A stretch of 64,000 bases of DNA from Sulfurimonas crateris (lineage in GTDB: Bacteria > Campylobacterota > Campylobacteria > Campylobacterales > Sulfurimonadaceae), in the NCBI GenBank assembly GCA_945883795.1, contig CAMCYC010000003.1:32814-96813 (forward strand), written 5' to 3'. A program made the translations under genes and the position numbers. The notes under the pieces are model-generated. The model worked only from the letters and a program-made list of their open reading frames with translations. It was not told the DNA's origin and searched no databases. Shown piece by piece: positions 25,071-33,655 of the stretch; within the stretch, counting starts at the first letter, position 1; each line of letters starts with the position of its first letter.

Positions 25071-25868
25071 GTGGAAGAGTACGAAAATAAACTCATAGCA
25101 GAGATTGAAATACTAAGAGATAATTTTATTAAGACTACTGAAAAGCTTATTAAAGATGTTAAACGACAAGATAAAATTATGTTAAGAAGTGATAAACGCC
25201 AACAACAAGAATATGATGAATTGCAACGCAAATTTGATGAGGTGGCTATCTTGCAAAGAGAAATAGAAGATACACAAAGAGAAGTTGTTTTTACTATGGG
25301 TGCAATCGGTGAAAGTAGAAGCAAAGAAACGGGGAACCATGTCAGAAGAGTTGCACAGTATTCTAAAATATTTGCACTTCATTATGGTATGGATGAAAAA
25401 GAAGCTGAGATGCTAAAACAAGCTAGTCCTATGCATGACATAGGCAAAGTTGCTATTCCAGATGCTGTTTTAAATAAACCTGGTAAGTTTGACGAAGTTG
25501 AGAGAAAAATTATGGATACACATGCAGAACTTGGATATGAGATGCTAAAAATGTCAAATAGACCACTTTTAAAAATGGCAGCAACAGTTGCTTATGAACA
25601 TCATGAAAAATGGAACGGAACAGGTTATCCTAATCAACTCAAAGGTGAAGAGATTCACATTTATGGTCGTATAACAGCTATGGCAGATGTTTTTGATGCA
25701 CTTGGAAGTGATAGAGTTTATAAAAAAAGTTGGGATGATGAGAAAATTTTTAGTTTTTTTAAAGAAGAAAGAGGGGAGCATTTTGACCCTAAATTAGTAG
25801 ATATTTTTTTTGAAAATCTAAATGAATTTTTAGCTGTTAGAGATAGTTTAAAAGATGTCTCGCTATGA
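25071..25868 (+). CDS. HD-GYP domain cyclic-di-GMP phosphodiesterase with N-terminal coiled coil
   Basis: 265 residues starting at GTG 25071. A long charged helix with IMLRSDKRQQQEYDELQ (about 1-80) precedes the catalytic domain: ETGNHVRRVA, MHDIGKVAIPD (HD-GK metal site), HHEKWNGTGYP (the GYP motif) and ADVFDALGSDR. It should hydrolyse c-di-GMP to pGpG or GMP. The RSDK-type coiled coil resembles the N-terminal stalk through which SiaD binds SiaC, so SiaC probably regulates this enzyme. Its stop overlaps the next start by four bases. Confidence 0.88.
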   Translation: MEEYENKLIAEIEILRDNFIKTTEKLIKDVKRQDKIMLRSDKRQQQEYDELQRKFDEVAILQREIEDTQREVVFTMGAIGESRSKETGNHVRRVAQYSKIFALHYGMDEKEAEMLKQASPMHDIGKVAIPDAVLNKPGKFDEVERKIMDTHAELGYEMLKMSNRPLLKMAATVAYEHHEKWNGTGYPNQLKGEEIHIYGRITAMADVFDALGSDRVYKKSWDDEKIFSFFKEERGEHFDPKLVDIFFENLNEFLAVRDSLKDVSL

Positions 25869-27328
25869 TATATCAAGATGTAAAGCGTTTTTTAAAAGGT
25901 CATCTACAAAAGCCAGATGAAAATTATGTGTGGAGTGGACATGATAATTTTTTATTATTGAATTTTATTCAAAGTAGATATAGTGATGAAGAGATAGAAA
26001 AAAATAGTTCTGAAATTCGTCAAGTTTTTAGAGATTTTTTTGAACCATCTGGCAGTGTCTTAGTCAGATTTAAATTAGATATAGGAATTACATATAAAAT
26101 ATTGCCCTATCATATAAAACCAGAGAATAGCCGACATTTAAACGACATTATAGGAATCATTAAAAAAAATAGACGCTCAATTGAATATCCCTATCATGGA
26201 AGAGATGACCAAATAGCTCTTTTAGGCAAAATTAGAAGACATATTAATGCTCAAATAATTGAGACAGATGAATCTGTCAATAAAAATGAATTGGTGAGAT
26301 ATGCTATCAAAAAAGCTCTGGATTTAGATTCAAGAGATGTTGTAGTACAACTGAAAAGAAAATATATTGTCAAGCTATTTAAAAAGAATGAATTACTTAG
26401 CTCTAAAGCTCAAGAATCACTCCCTAAAAGTGATGAAGAACTCCGTAATCCAGAAGAGTTGACAGGACATTATGAAGAGCTTATTCAAGATATAGATTTA
26501 GAAGAGTTTTTAGATAATGTTATGGCAGAGTTATTTGCAACAAAATTAAATTTTGATGTGATAACAAATAGTTATTATGAAAAAAATGTTTTTATACTTA
26601 TTCGGCATGGAATCGCAACAGAGTTACAACAATATGTTTCTGAAAATAAAGAGTATATCAAGGACTTTGCAGGATATATTTTTAAAACTAATTTTACAAA
26701 AATACATGAACGGATAGCTATTGAAATATTAGAAAAAATTTCTATTAAAAGTCAGGTTGCTACAAAATTTCTTGAATATTATTCTGGGACTATTTATATT
26801 GAAGATGCTAAAAAGTATAGTACTCCAGAGATTAGTAGAGTAGATGGAAAAAGATGGAATGTGCCATCTATTATAGCTATTACAAATATGTGGTTACGCT
26901 CAAAAAAACAAAAAGCAAAATTTAAAGTACAACTAAAAAATCTTCTTCAAAGATATAACATTATAGCTGTAAACTTTGAATCAATGGATGAGCAAAAAGA
27001 AAAATATGAGATAGAATTATTTGAAGAAGAAAATTTTGATATTGAAGGTCATGCTGATATTCAAATGAAACAAAATAATATTTTAGAATCTCAGGCGACT
27101 GAATATGAAAATCTTAAAATGATTCAAGAGTTATCAGAAGAGCAGAATCAAAATGTACTTAAAAATATGAAAATAGAGTATTTAGAAATGAGAAAGCAGA
27201 AACAATATTTAGAAGTTGAAATCAAAAATTTAAAAAATAATCTTGATATTAATAGAGCTTCTTTTCACTCTATTGTAGCTTCATTAGTCAAAGCTCTTAC
27301 ACAAAGAAAAAAACTTATAGAAGATTAA
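25865..27328 (+). CDS. unrecognised 487-residue protein of the siaBC operon
   Basis: Soluble, no signal or membrane segment. Two general parts: an N-terminal ~380 residues with VWSGHDNFLLLNFIQSRY near the start and a charged, mostly helical body, and a C-terminal coiled coil (about 400-487, including KIEYLEMRKQKQYLEVEIK). No enzymatic motif could be recognised. It overlaps the HD-GYP gene by four bases and ends the operon facing the SiaA-like gene, so it should work with that module, perhaps as a further SiaC or HD-GYP partner or an output protein. Function is not inferred beyond this. Confidence 0.8.
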   Translation: MIYQDVKRFLKGHLQKPDENYVWSGHDNFLLLNFIQSRYSDEEIEKNSSEIRQVFRDFFEPSGSVLVRFKLDIGITYKILPYHIKPENSRHLNDIIGIIKKNRRSIEYPYHGRDDQIALLGKIRRHINAQIIETDESVNKNELVRYAIKKALDLDSRDVVVQLKRKYIVKLFKKNELLSSKAQESLPKSDEELRNPEELTGHYEELIQDIDLEEFLDNVMAELFATKLNFDVITNSYYEKNVFILIRHGIATELQQYVSENKEYIKDFAGYIFKTNFTKIHERIAIEILEKISIKSQVATKFLEYYSGTIYIEDAKKYSTPEISRVDGKRWNVPSIIAITNMWLRSKKQKAKFKVQLKNLLQRYNIIAVNFESMDEQKEKYEIELFEEENFDIEGHADIQMKQNNILESQATEYENLKMIQELSEEQNQNVLKNMKIEYLEMRKQKQYLEVEIKNLKNNLDINRASFHSIVASLVKALTQRKKLIED

Positions 27329-27376
27329 TATAGGAAAAAAAGTTTTGAAATTTAATTATTTTGTATACTCAAATTT

Positions 27377-30300
27377 TTATATTTCAAACCCAATAACAGT
27401 CATGTCATCGTTTCTATCATTATTTTTTATCATGTTTTCATATTCACTCATTTTATGCAAAAATACTTCTCGTTGTTCTGGCATTGGTTTGTAATAATGT
27501 CCTTCGATGATTTCATTAAATTTTTTCTTCCCAAATGGAAATCCTTTTTCTCCCCCATTTTGGTCTAAATAACCATCTGTTGAACAATAAAACTTCATCC
27601 CATTTTCTACATGAATTATATGTTCTTTAAATTCAAAATTGGCATCTGATTTTTTATATCCTACAGAATGACGAGAACCTTTGAGTGTTTGAAGTTGATT
27701 GTTTTCGTCCACATAAAAAAGTGCTGTTTCAGCTCCAGAGAATTTAAGAATTTTTTCTTTTTTATTGTAATAAATTATCCCACCATCAAATCCTGCATTT
27801 GAGACAGAATCAATATTTTCTTGTTTGAGAAGATTTTTAATGCTTCTGTTAAATATACTTAGTATTTTTGCTGGACTAATCGTTTCATCTTTATGTATAT
27901 TTGCCATGAGTTGACGCTCTATTGCTTTTACTAGCATGGTCACAAATGCACCAGGAACGCCATGTCCTGTACAATCTATAATCATTAATATAAGTTCATT
28001 TTCATTAAGCTCATGCATCAAATAAATATCGCCACCAACAATATCTTTTGGATTCCAAATTGTAAAATAATCTTGGAAAAAGTGTTCAAATATTTTATTG
28101 TCTGGGATGAGCGCACTTTGGATAAGGGCAGCGTATTCTATAGATTCTCGTGTGTGTTTATGAATAGCACGAATCTCATTTTCCATATTTTTTTGTTTTG
28201 TTATATCTGCAACCATTCCAATATAAGCATCTACGCCTTGATAACCAATAGGAGTAACGGAAAGTAACGCTGTAAACTCTTTACCTTTGGAAGTTTTGAA
28301 ATTTTCCTCCATGTTTTCAACTCTACCATATTTTTTTATAGCATCAACAATATGATAATGTTGCCCTTGAACGGTGTAGATGCTATCAATATCGCTTCCT
28401 ATAATTTCATCAACTGTTTTTTCATATTGAATCTCTGCATATTTATTAGCGTAAAGAATTTTTCTCTCTTTTTTTGAAGTGATTAAAACAGGTAATAAAA
28501 TATTTGCAAGTATCTGTTCTACATCTTGTTTTGCTTTTTCTATCTCTGTGATATTTGTAAATATTGCAGCTTTGAGTCCATTTTTCCCTGGTAATTTTGC
28601 TGCAGTAACTGAAAAAATAAAATCTTTATTGCCTCTTGTTATCATAGCTTTATTGGCTGTTGAATATTTTCTTGATATAACATAATCTATCCAACTTCGC
28701 CCATCTATCGTAATTTGAAGATAGTCTTCTGGTGCATTGGTGTTAAAAGTATCACAAATACACTGAGCGTTATACTCTTTTTGAAAATCAGCTATAGAAT
28801 CGACTGCAAAAAAATCCAAAAATGCTTCGTTAACACTTAAAATAGATATATCATTCGTTGTGATAATAATCTGCTCTTGTGAATCAAGCAAAGCATTCAA
28901 AAAGAGTCTATTTTCTTTTATACTTTCTTCCATCTTTTTTTGTTCAGTAATATCAATTAAAACTCCATCAATCCAAGCTTCATCTCCACTTGAGGACTTA
29001 ATAGATTGTCCTTGACTTCTAACCCATGTAATCTCACCATTTTTTCTAATAACTCTATAATCAACTTGAAAATTTTTCCCTTGTGAAAATTGTTTTTGAA
29101 TGATTTTACCAATAGGTTCTATATCATCTGGATACATGATGGTGGAGAAGGTCACTATTTTACTTTCCATAAAATCTGATGCAGGATAACCCGTGATAGT
29201 TTCTATTTCATCACTCATGTAAATAATTGGCCACGCAGAATCATCTTTTACTCTATATATAGCACCTGGAACATTACTGACCATTGATGCAAATTGTTGC
29301 TGTTGCTCTTGTAAATCTTTGGTTCGTTCATTGACTAAATTTTCAAGATTGCCACTTAATGCTTGCACCTCTTTTTGTGCTGTAATATCTTGACTTATAG
29401 AGCTATATCCAATTAATTCATGTTTTGCATTGTACTGTGGAGAAACAACTATATCAGCCCAATAATAGTTACCATCTTTTCTAAGATTTTTAACTTCCCC
29501 TCTCCAAATTTGACCTAATTTTATAGTTTTCCAAAGCTCTATAAATAGCTCTTTTTGTGTATCTGGATGTCTTAATATATTGTGTGATTTTCCTGCTAGT
29601 TCCTCTTGATTGTATCCACTAATATGCGTAAAAGCTTCACTTACTTGCGTTATTTTACCGTTTAAATCTGTTCTGGTAAAAATAACATTTTTATTAATTG
29701 TAATGAGTAAAATTTCAAGTTCATTTTTTTGTTCTTGGATATCTGCAGTTTTAAGTTTTATTGTTTCATTGAGTGTTTGCGTATAATTTTCTAATTTTAT
29801 TTTTTGTGCTTTTATTGTTTCTATCATTTTATAAAAACCATCGAAGAGTGCTTGAAATTCATCGTTACTTGTAAAATTTATGGTTACATCATAATTTCCA
29901 TTTTCTCGTATTGTATCCATAGCACCTTTGAGGCTAAAAATAGGGAGTGTAAATATATTTTGTAATTTAAATGCTAAAAATACGATAATCAATAAAATAA
30001 AAATTGATGTGAGTAGTTGCATAATAAACTGTGTCTTTAACATAGTGTGTATGCTATTTGTGTTTGAAATAATAACAAAAGAGGCTAAATAATCATTTTG
30101 TAAATATATTGGTTTACTAACAATCACATTGTAAAAATCATGAAATTTGATAGTTGTTTTTATATCATTTTTATCATACAAAGAAGATATAGTTTTACTT
30201 ATCTCATTTTCATCAACTCCATCTTTTAGATAAAAAGCAAAAGCAGTATTCTTATCTTTTAATATATAACCAGCCTCAATATCTGGATTCAATTTAAGCG

Positions 30301-30532
30301 CTGAGAGGATTGATTTTGCACTTTCAGAATCATCAAATTCCAAAGAGGCACTTAAATTTTCCCCCATGATACTTACCGTTTGAGATAAAACTTTCAATCC
30401 ATTGTTTTTATTTTGATTATATGTGTACCAAAATAAAACTGCTGAAGACAATACAATAGCGATTAATGCACTCAGACTAAGAATGAACACTAATTTAAGA
30501 CGGATAGACCTGAATTTTTTGTTATTTTGCAC
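27377..30532 (-). CDS. membrane PAS-array SpoIIE/PP2C phosphatase (SiaA-like)
   Basis: 1051 residues. Order: membrane helix (about 12-32), extracytoplasmic sensor (35-160), second helix (165-187), HAMP (190-245), coiled coil, PAS 1 (about 285-390, HISGYNQEELAGKSHNILRH), PAS 2 (415-540), PAS 3 (545-665), PAS 4 (670-785), and a PP2C/SpoIIE phosphatase (800-1051) with GGDIYLM, MIIDCTGHGVPGAF and NDDMTVIGFEI carrying the metal-binding Asp residues. It should dephosphorylate SiaC when its sensor or PAS domains receive a signal. Pseudomonas SiaA lacks the PAS array. It is convergent with the siaBC operon. Confidence 0.88.
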   Translation of the reverse strand: MQNNKKFRSIRLKLVFILSLSALIAIVLSSAVLFWYTYNQNKNNGLKVLSQTVSIMGENLSASLEFDDSESAKSILSALKLNPDIEAGYILKDKNTAFAFYLKDGVDENEISKTISSLYDKNDIKTTIKFHDFYNVIVSKPIYLQNDYLASFVIISNTNSIHTMLKTQFIMQLLTSIFILLIIVFLAFKLQNIFTLPIFSLKGAMDTIRENGNYDVTINFTSNDEFQALFDGFYKMIETIKAQKIKLENYTQTLNETIKLKTADIQEQKNELEILLITINKNVIFTRTDLNGKITQVSEAFTHISGYNQEELAGKSHNILRHPDTQKELFIELWKTIKLGQIWRGEVKNLRKDGNYYWADIVVSPQYNAKHELIGYSSISQDITAQKEVQALSGNLENLVNERTKDLQEQQQQFASMVSNVPGAIYRVKDDSAWPIIYMSDEIETITGYPASDFMESKIVTFSTIMYPDDIEPIGKIIQKQFSQGKNFQVDYRVIRKNGEITWVRSQGQSIKSSSGDEAWIDGVLIDITEQKKMEESIKENRLFLNALLDSQEQIIITTNDISILSVNEAFLDFFAVDSIADFQKEYNAQCICDTFNTNAPEDYLQITIDGRSWIDYVISRKYSTANKAMITRGNKDFIFSVTAAKLPGKNGLKAAIFTNITEIEKAKQDVEQILANILLPVLITSKKERKILYANKYAEIQYEKTVDEIIGSDIDSIYTVQGQHYHIVDAIKKYGRVENMEENFKTSKGKEFTALLSVTPIGYQGVDAYIGMVADITKQKNMENEIRAIHKHTRESIEYAALIQSALIPDNKIFEHFFQDYFTIWNPKDIVGGDIYLMHELNENELILMIIDCTGHGVPGAFVTMLVKAIERQLMANIHKDETISPAKILSIFNRSIKNLLKQENIDSVSNAGFDGGIIYYNKKEKILKFSGAETALFYVDENNQLQTLKGSRHSVGYKKSDANFEFKEHIIHVENGMKFYCSTDGYLDQNGGEKGFPFGKKKFNEIIEGHYYKPMPEQREVFLHKMSEYENMIKNNDRNDDMTVIGFEI

Positions 30533-30711
30533 TTTTTATTACCTAAAATTTTATTGTTGCTTTAGAGCAGATAATGGAACAACTAACATCACAAAGAATT
30601 AAAAGAGAAGTTAATACTTTTTTAGTTGCCTCATCTTTGTTTTAAAACTATATGATAATATAATTTTTATTACACTTGCTAGTGGTAGCGTTTTTAATCT
30701 TATATTAACAT

Positions 30712-30730
30712 GATAGTGATTATCATTACG
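30712..30730. promoter_or_regulatory. Fur-box-like operator upstream of feoA
   Basis: GATAGTGATTATCATTACG matches the 19-bp Fur consensus at 15 positions (hand count) and lies just downstream of a TATATT-type -10 near 30700, 26 bases before feoA. Iron-repressed feoAB expression is the expected reading. Confidence 0.65.
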
Positions 30731-30756
30731 GAAATAAAATAAAAAAAGAATGAAAT

Positions 30757-30984
30757 ATGAAAACATTATCCACATGCGAAAGAGGGGAAAAGTTAAAAGT
30801 TGTGAAGTTGTACGCTGATACAGATTTAAAACAACGGCTTATATCTTTTGGTATTATGAAAGAGGCAATTATAGAGGTGCTAGAACATGCACCTGCAAAA
30901 AGTACCATAGAAATTAAAGTTGGCAAAATGAGAGTAGCTCTTCGAGCAAAAGAAGCCCAAATGATAGAGGTAGAAACAGTATGA
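30757..30984 (+). CDS. feoA: ferrous iron transport protein A
   Basis: 75-residue SH3-like protein that helps FeoB import Fe2+. LSTCERGEKLKVVKL, LISFGIMKEAIIEVLEHAP and LRAKEAQMIEVE follow the normal FeoA pattern (G-x(n)-R-L-x-x-x-G-hydrophobic). It overlaps feoB by four bases and is preceded by the Fur-like site. Confidence 0.92.
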   Translation: MKTLSTCERGEKLKVVKLYADTDLKQRLISFGIMKEAIIEVLEHAPAKSTIEIKVGKMRVALRAKEAQMIEVETV

Positions 30985-33119
30985 GTCAAATAATAGAAAA
31001 ATCTTGTCCAGTGATGGCAAAGCATCTAAAAATAGCGTTGGTTGGTCAGCCAAATGTTGGCAAAAGTATGCTTATTAATTCCATTTCAAATGCACATTTA
31101 CAAGTTGGAAATTTTACAGGTGTGACAGTTGAGAAGTCTGAGGTTTTATTTGATTATAAAGATTACCATTTTACAGTGGTTGATTTGCCTGGAACTTACG
31201 CTTTTACTGATTATACGATAGAAGAGAGAGTGACACATGATTATTTGTGTGCGGAAAGTTATGATTTGATTATCAATGTAGTTGATTCTACAAATTTGGA
31301 AAAAAATCTTCAACTTACCTCTGAACTTATGAGCATGAGTAAAAATATGGTGATAGCACTCAATATGAGTGATGAAGCACAAAAAGAGGGGATTGAGATA
31401 AATGCTGAGTATATGTCTCAACTTTTAGGAATCCCATGTATTAAAGTTTCTGCGGTTACAAAAAAAGGGATTCAAGAGTTGATAGAAGCTGTGTTAATGC
31501 AATACCAACAAAATGTACAAGAATCAAAACTTATTTTTAGTGAGCCTGTTGAAGAAGAGATAGCAACAATCATAGATTATTTAACAAAACACAAATATGA
31601 GGCAGTAAACTCTTATCGAAATGTTGCAATAAATCTTTTGAAAAATAATAAAAAAACTTATGCAAGAATTCATGATAATCCTATTTGGACAGAGTTACAA
31701 CCAGTGCTTGTTTTGGCTTTAAAACATGTGGAATTGCATCATAATACTGATGATATTAAAGAGGCATTTGCAGAGGAATATGCTTCTTTTAATCGAGGAA
31801 TTATTGCAGAGGTTTTAAAACAAACAAAAGAGGAAGAGAAAAAAACGCTAACAGAAAAAATAGATTCTGTCTTAATTCATCCAATTTTTGGTATTCCTCT
31901 CTTTTTGTTCTTTATGTGGAGTCTTTTTCAATTAACTTTTGAACTCGGTTCAATACCTATGGATTGGATTGATGGTTTTTTTGGTTGGCTTGGAGATAGT
32001 TTAGGTGCAACAATAACAAATGATGATATGCGTTCTCTTATTGTTGATGGAGTTATTAGCGGTGTCGGTGCAGTTATTTTATTTGTTCCAAATATTATTA
32101 TTCTTTTTATAGGTATTGCACTTTTAGAAAGTACAGGTTACATGGCAAGGGTTGCCTTTTTATTAGATGGTTTTTTCCATAAATTTGGGCTTCATGGGCA
32201 ATCTTTTATCCCTCTTGTTACAGGTTTTGGGTGTTCTATTCCAGCTTACATGAGTGCAAGAATTCTTAAAAATGATAGAGATAGACTTTTAACACTTTTT
32301 ATTATTGGTTTTATGAGTTGTGGAGCAAGACTTCCCGTATATGTTCTTTTTGCAGGAGCATTTTTTTCGCCAGAGATGGCAGGAAACATTTTATTTCTTA
32401 TCTATATTTCGGGTGCTATTTTAGGTCTTATTTTTGCAAAAGTTTTAAAACTTACTGCATTTAAAGGGATAGATGAACCATTTGTTATGGAGATGCCAAA
32501 ATATCGTCTTCCATCGTTTAAACTTATTTGGCATACAGTTTTAACTAAAACCTTAATGTATCTTAAAAAAGCAGGAACTTTTATTGCAGGTGCTTCTATG
32601 CTTATTTGGTTTTTAAGTAATTATCCTCATAACTTGGAACTCGCTCAAAAGTTTGAAGCAAAAATTGCACAAACAAATATTGAAAGTGAACAAAAATCAC
32701 TTACAAATGAGTTGGCAGAAGCACAATTAGCACAAAGTTATTTAGGGCAAATTGGAAAATTTTCAGAACCAATATTTGCTCCACTTGGTTTTGATTGGAA
32801 AATGAGTATAGCACTCCAAACAGGACTCGCTGCAAAAGAGGTTGTTGTTTCTACTTTGGGAGTTTTATATTCTTTGGGCGATGGAGTTGATGAAACTAAT
32901 GATTCTTTGATTCAGGCAATTTCGAGAAATATCCCTTTTGCTTCTGCCATGTCCTTTATTGTGGTTATTATGATTTATTTGCCATGTTTGGCTGCTTCTA
33001 TTGTTTTTACTCGTGAAGCAGGTGGAATAAAATATTTCTTTTATCTTTTTGCATTTACTTCTATCGTGGCGTATATTTTTGCTTTTATAGCATATCGTGT
33101 CGCCTTGATATTTTCATAA
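30981..33119 (+). CDS. feoB: ferrous iron transporter FeoB
   Basis: 712-residue inner-membrane Fe2+ permease with an N-terminal G domain. GQPNVGKS (about 22-29) is G1, NFTGVTVE is switch I, DLPGTYAF is G3, and the NMSD sequence is G4. Two Gate motifs are seen around GYMARVAFLLD/TGFGCSIPA and SGAILGLIFAKVLK, with GLAAKEVVVSTLGVLY in the C-terminal half. A soluble insert with coiled-coil character occurs at about 555-595. Iron entering here could be supplied by the flavin/haem cassette at 18.6-21.0 kb, which also has a Fur-like site. Confidence 0.96.
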   Translation: MSQIIEKSCPVMAKHLKIALVGQPNVGKSMLINSISNAHLQVGNFTGVTVEKSEVLFDYKDYHFTVVDLPGTYAFTDYTIEERVTHDYLCAESYDLIINVVDSTNLEKNLQLTSELMSMSKNMVIALNMSDEAQKEGIEINAEYMSQLLGIPCIKVSAVTKKGIQELIEAVLMQYQQNVQESKLIFSEPVEEEIATIIDYLTKHKYEAVNSYRNVAINLLKNNKKTYARIHDNPIWTELQPVLVLALKHVELHHNTDDIKEAFAEEYASFNRGIIAEVLKQTKEEEKKTLTEKIDSVLIHPIFGIPLFLFFMWSLFQLTFELGSIPMDWIDGFFGWLGDSLGATITNDDMRSLIVDGVISGVGAVILFVPNIIILFIGIALLESTGYMARVAFLLDGFFHKFGLHGQSFIPLVTGFGCSIPAYMSARILKNDRDRLLTLFIIGFMSCGARLPVYVLFAGAFFSPEMAGNILFLIYISGAILGLIFAKVLKLTAFKGIDEPFVMEMPKYRLPSFKLIWHTVLTKTLMYLKKAGTFIAGASMLIWFLSNYPHNLELAQKFEAKIAQTNIESEQKSLTNELAEAQLAQSYLGQIGKFSEPIFAPLGFDWKMSIALQTGLAAKEVVVSTLGVLYSLGDGVDETNDSLIQAISRNIPFASAMSFIVVIMIYLPCLAASIVFTREAGGIKYFFYLFAFTSIVAYIFAFIAYRVALIFS

Positions 33120-33655
33120 TAAAATATAACATCCAATTATTTATTAAGAGTGATTGGACTATACTTATTGATGGTCTAAAACAATAAAAAACATCATGTA
33201 ATAATACATTTAATTAAAAAGTTGTGTATGAGAACCTATTCTTACAAGATAAAGAGTTTCTTCTGTATCTCTTTTTGAAGTTGCTCAAAGCTGATACTTT
33301 CAGTATTGCGATTGGCTTCACAATCTTGAAGAGCTTCCATAGTTTCTTGATTAGATATATTTATTTCAAATAGAATACCTTTTCGTAATCTCACTTGATT
33401 TAAAACAGATTGATTGCTTCACCTAAAGTAAGCCCTAATTGTGCAAATATCTCTTGTGCCTCTTGTTTGACTGTTTGGTCTAATTTAATGCTTGTTGTTT
33501 GTTTCATAAATATGCCTTTTTAAAATAATACTATTGTAGTATATCTTCATTTTTTGTTATACGATATTAAACTCTTTTATCGTAAATAAAATCATCAATG
33601 CACTTGTCGGTACAGATGTAATTATGAAAAAGATAGATGAGATGATGAAATTTTT
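33120..33655. other. 536-bp stretch without an intact gene
   Basis: Holds the decayed toxin-antitoxin pair at 33210-33507 (minus strand) and, at about 33577-33659 on the plus strand, an open tail that reads NKIINALVGTDVIMKKIDEM and ends in a TAA; this may be the end of a lost gene. It also has A/T-rich sequence with no recognisable RNA. The region looks like a deletion or insertion scar between feoB and the WD-repeat gene. Confidence 0.6.
33210..33507 (-). pseudogene. decayed DinJ/RelB-type antitoxin fused to the tail of a YafQ/RelE-type toxin
   Basis: From ATG 33507 the frame reads MKQTTSIKLDQTVKQEAQEI and continues to LGEAINLF, a normal DinJ-like DNA-binding N-terminus, then stops. One T appears to be missing near 33402: in the -1 frame the protein continues LNQVRLRKGILFEIN up to FEQLQKEIQKK. 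In yet another frame the next bases give ETLYLVRIGSHTQLFN, the usual C-terminus of a YafQ/RelE toxin. So the antitoxin is frameshifted and nearly all of the toxin is deleted. The antitoxin stub of 35 residues could still be made. Confidence 0.8.

Noticed and set aside
33396..33410. Programmed frameshift in the antitoxin at TTTTAAA
   Set aside because: The zero-frame codon at the slip point is TTT followed by TAA, and slipping back one base would pair with GTT, so a classic -1 site is absent. A simple base loss is more likely.
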